Position numbers and translations under genes: made by a program. From Clostridiales bacterium UBA2432 (GTDB lineage: Bacteria; Bacillota; Clostridia; Lachnospirales; Vallitaleaceae), in the NCBI GenBank assembly GCA_002342805.1, contig DDQW01000063.1, positions 44,419 to 58,638 of the forward strand: 14,220 nucleotides of DNA. The letters are read 5' to 3'. Under the pieces are notes generated by a model, which was given only the letters and a program-made list of their open reading frames with translations, had not been told where the DNA came from and searched no databases. How positions within the stretch are numbered: position 1 is the first letter of the stretch; every line of letters begins with the position of its first letter. This document shows positions 13,219-14,220 of the stretch, one piece after another.

Positions 13219-13247
13219 TTGACAAACACTGTAAGAGTCACTACAAT
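13219..13247 (+). promoter_or_regulatory. Sigma-A promoter of the hisS leader
   Basis: Perfect TTGACA (13219-13224), a 17-nt spacer and TACAAT (13242-13247). The expected start is near 13254, giving a leader of about 320 nt that contains the T-box. Confidence 0.8.
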
Positions 13248-13280
13248 AGAGTAAAGTTATAAACACTATTATTATAAAAC

Positions 13281-13553
13281 GTTGAATAAGCGAGTAGGTA
13301 GGTATTCATCATCACCAGAGAGAAAGGTTATAGCTGAAAGCCTTTTGTTGATCACTTATTGAAAGACCCTTAGGAGTGTTTTGCTGAAAAATACATGATT
13401 TTTGATCATAGGATTTAGTAAGTAAGAACGTCTTGTCTACGTTATCAGACTTAAAGCCGGAAACATCATAGGATATGTTTCAATTAGGGTGGCACCGCGG
13501 GTAATGTCTCGTCCCTTTTATCGAATCAATTCGATAGGGAAGAGGCTTTTTTT
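13281..13553 (+). promoter_or_regulatory. T-box riboswitch upstream of hisS
   Basis: tRNA-sensing leader RNA that lets transcription continue when uncharged cognate tRNA accumulates. Stem I is closed by AATAAG (13285-13290) with CTTATT (13355-13360). The specifier loop has the conserved AGTA (13293-13296) on its 5' side and GAT-CAC (13350-13355) on its 3' side. The distal part has AGAGAG (13317-13322) and GCTGAAAGCC (13333-13342), the usual conserved T-box elements. Stem III is GAAACAT / ATGTTTC (13460-13466, 13475-13481). The T-box itself, AGGGTGGCACCGCGGG, spans 13486-13501, and the tRNA acceptor-binding bulge is UGGC. The antiterminator competes with the terminator at 13508-13553. CAC is a histidine codon and matches the downstream hisS; the adjacent GAT is an aspartate codon. 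Confidence 0.93.
13508..13553 (+). terminator. T-box-controlled terminator before hisS
   Basis: TATCGAAT / ATTCGATA (13519-13526, 13529-13536) with a 2-nt loop as written is extended past a TTT bulge by TCCC/GGGA and, across a mismatch, CTC/GAG. A T7 run (13547-13553) follows. The CTCGTCCC arm is also the 3' strand of the antiterminator. Confidence 0.88.
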
Positions 13554-13572
13554 GTTGCAGAAAGGAGTAATT

Positions 13573-14220
13573 ATGAATATTAACGCACCTCGAGGAACCA
13601 ATGACTTTTATGGGGAATATATGGATCGTCTATTGGACCTTGAAAATCAAATGCGCTGTTTATGTGATGATTACGGATTTAGTGAAATAAGAACACCAAT
13701 GTTTGAACGTTTAGAATTATTTCAACGTGGGGTTGGTGAGACAACGGATATTGTTCAAAAAGAAATGTATACATTTTTTGACAAATCAAGAGATCGTCGT
13801 GAATTTGCCTTAAAACCGGAAGGGACTGCCGGTGTTGTACGCGCATACCTAGAAGGTAAAATGTATGCTGATGTTCAACCGACAAAATTATATTATATCA
13901 CGCCGGCCTTTCGTTATGAGAAGCCTCAAGCAGGTCGATTTCGTCAATTTCATCAGTTTGGTGTCGAATTATTTGGAGCCCAAGATCCGTCTGCAGATGC
14001 AGAGATTATAAGTTTAGGTTATCAAATGTTAAAGCGACTTAATATACCAAGTGTTAAATTAAATATTAATAGCTTAGGAAATCGTGAGACGCGTAAACAT
14101 TATAATGCCTTGTTGATGGAATTTTTAGAAAATCACAAAGAAGATTTATGTGAAACATGTCAAGAGCGAATGTATAAAAATCCCTTACGTGTTTTGGACT
14201 GTAAAAATGAATCTTGCCAG
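13573..14220 (+). CDS. hisS: Histidyl-tRNA synthetase, N-terminal part (cut by the window end)
   Basis: Class II aminoacyl-tRNA synthetase that charges tRNA-His in the cytoplasm. The first 216 codons are present and open to the last base; a full protein is about 420 residues. It starts with the family's APRGTNDFYG. Motif 1 is EIRTPMFERLELFQRGVGETTD, split here as EIRTPMFE and RGVGETTD. It continues with KPEGTAGVVRAYLE and motif 2 FRYEKPQAGRFRQFHQFGVE, with the ATP-binding R114. The usual LRPEGT is LKPEGT, a conservative change. Paired cysteines (CETC, then CKNESC at the end) suggest a metal or structural site. AAAGGAG at 13561-13567 lies 5 nt before the ATG. Expression is controlled by the T-box leader. 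In many Bacillota aspS follows; it would lie beyond the window. Confidence 0.95.
   Translation, partial: MNINAPRGTNDFYGEYMDRLLDLENQMRCLCDDYGFSEIRTPMFERLELFQRGVGETTDIVQKEMYTFFDKSRDRREFALKPEGTAGVVRAYLEGKMYADVQPTKLYYITPAFRYEKPQAGRFRQFHQFGVELFGAQDPSADAEIISLGYQMLKRLNIPSVKLNINSLGNRETRKHYNALLMEFLENHKEDLCETCQERMYKNPLRVLDCKNESCQ

Noticed and set aside
13679..13885. Minus-strand open frame inside hisS
   Set aside because: Shadow of the hisS coding frame, with no ribosome binding site.
1..14220. Insertion sequences, phage genes, tRNA or rRNA genes, CRISPR arrays
   Set aside because: None seen: no transposase-like protein, terminal repeats, tRNA cloverleaf or repeat-spacer pattern, and composition is fairly even across the window.

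Overview
The window is AT-rich, with strong AAGGAGG-type ribosome binding sites, near-consensus sigma-A promoters, a T-box leader, an OhrR-type regulator and a flavodiiron protein. This points to a low-GC Gram-positive bacterium (Bacillota), probably an anaerobic or aerotolerant member of the Clostridia or a relative. I cannot name the species.

Region 1 (1-3620) is housekeeping and oxidative stress. Ribosomal protein L25 (minus strand) and a class A flavodiiron protein (plus strand) are divergent, with back-to-back promoters and a Fur/PerR-like box at the flavodiiron start site. A strong terminator follows. Next is a short operon of an SDR-family epimerase/reductase and a one-Cys OhrR regulator. 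It ends at a two-way terminator shared with a convergent, unlisted 48-residue gene on the minus strand.

Region 2 (3770-5645) holds an APC-type amino-acid permease and a RidA imine deaminase.

Region 3 (about 5650-13198) is the centre of interest: one apparent seven-gene operon matching the flavin-based extracellular electron transfer (EET) system known from Listeria. The genes are a PplA-like two-domain flavin lipoprotein, a membrane-anchored type II NADH dehydrogenase (Ndh2), a polyprenyl diphosphate synthase (DmkB), a small FMN-binding lipoprotein, a CitA-type sensor kinase, a CitB-type response regulator and a UbiA-family prenyltransferase (DmkA). The inferred flow is NADH to Ndh2, to a dedicated demethylmenaquinone made by DmkA/DmkB, to flavinylated lipoproteins outside the membrane, to extracellular acceptors. 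The unusual part is the regulatory cassette: the small flavin lipoprotein overlaps the sensor kinase gene, which overlaps the response regulator gene. The kinase has lost two residues of the usual carboxylate-binding site. This suggests, as inference, a dedicated extracellular redox sensor. No eetA, eetB or apbE/fmnB gene lies in the window.

Region 4 (13199-14220) is a T-box riboswitch followed by the first 216 codons of hisS. The specifier region reads GAU-CAC, adjacent Asp and His codons, and the T-box bulge is UGGC. This raises the possibility of dual tRNA-Asp/tRNA-His sensing for a hisS-aspS type operon.
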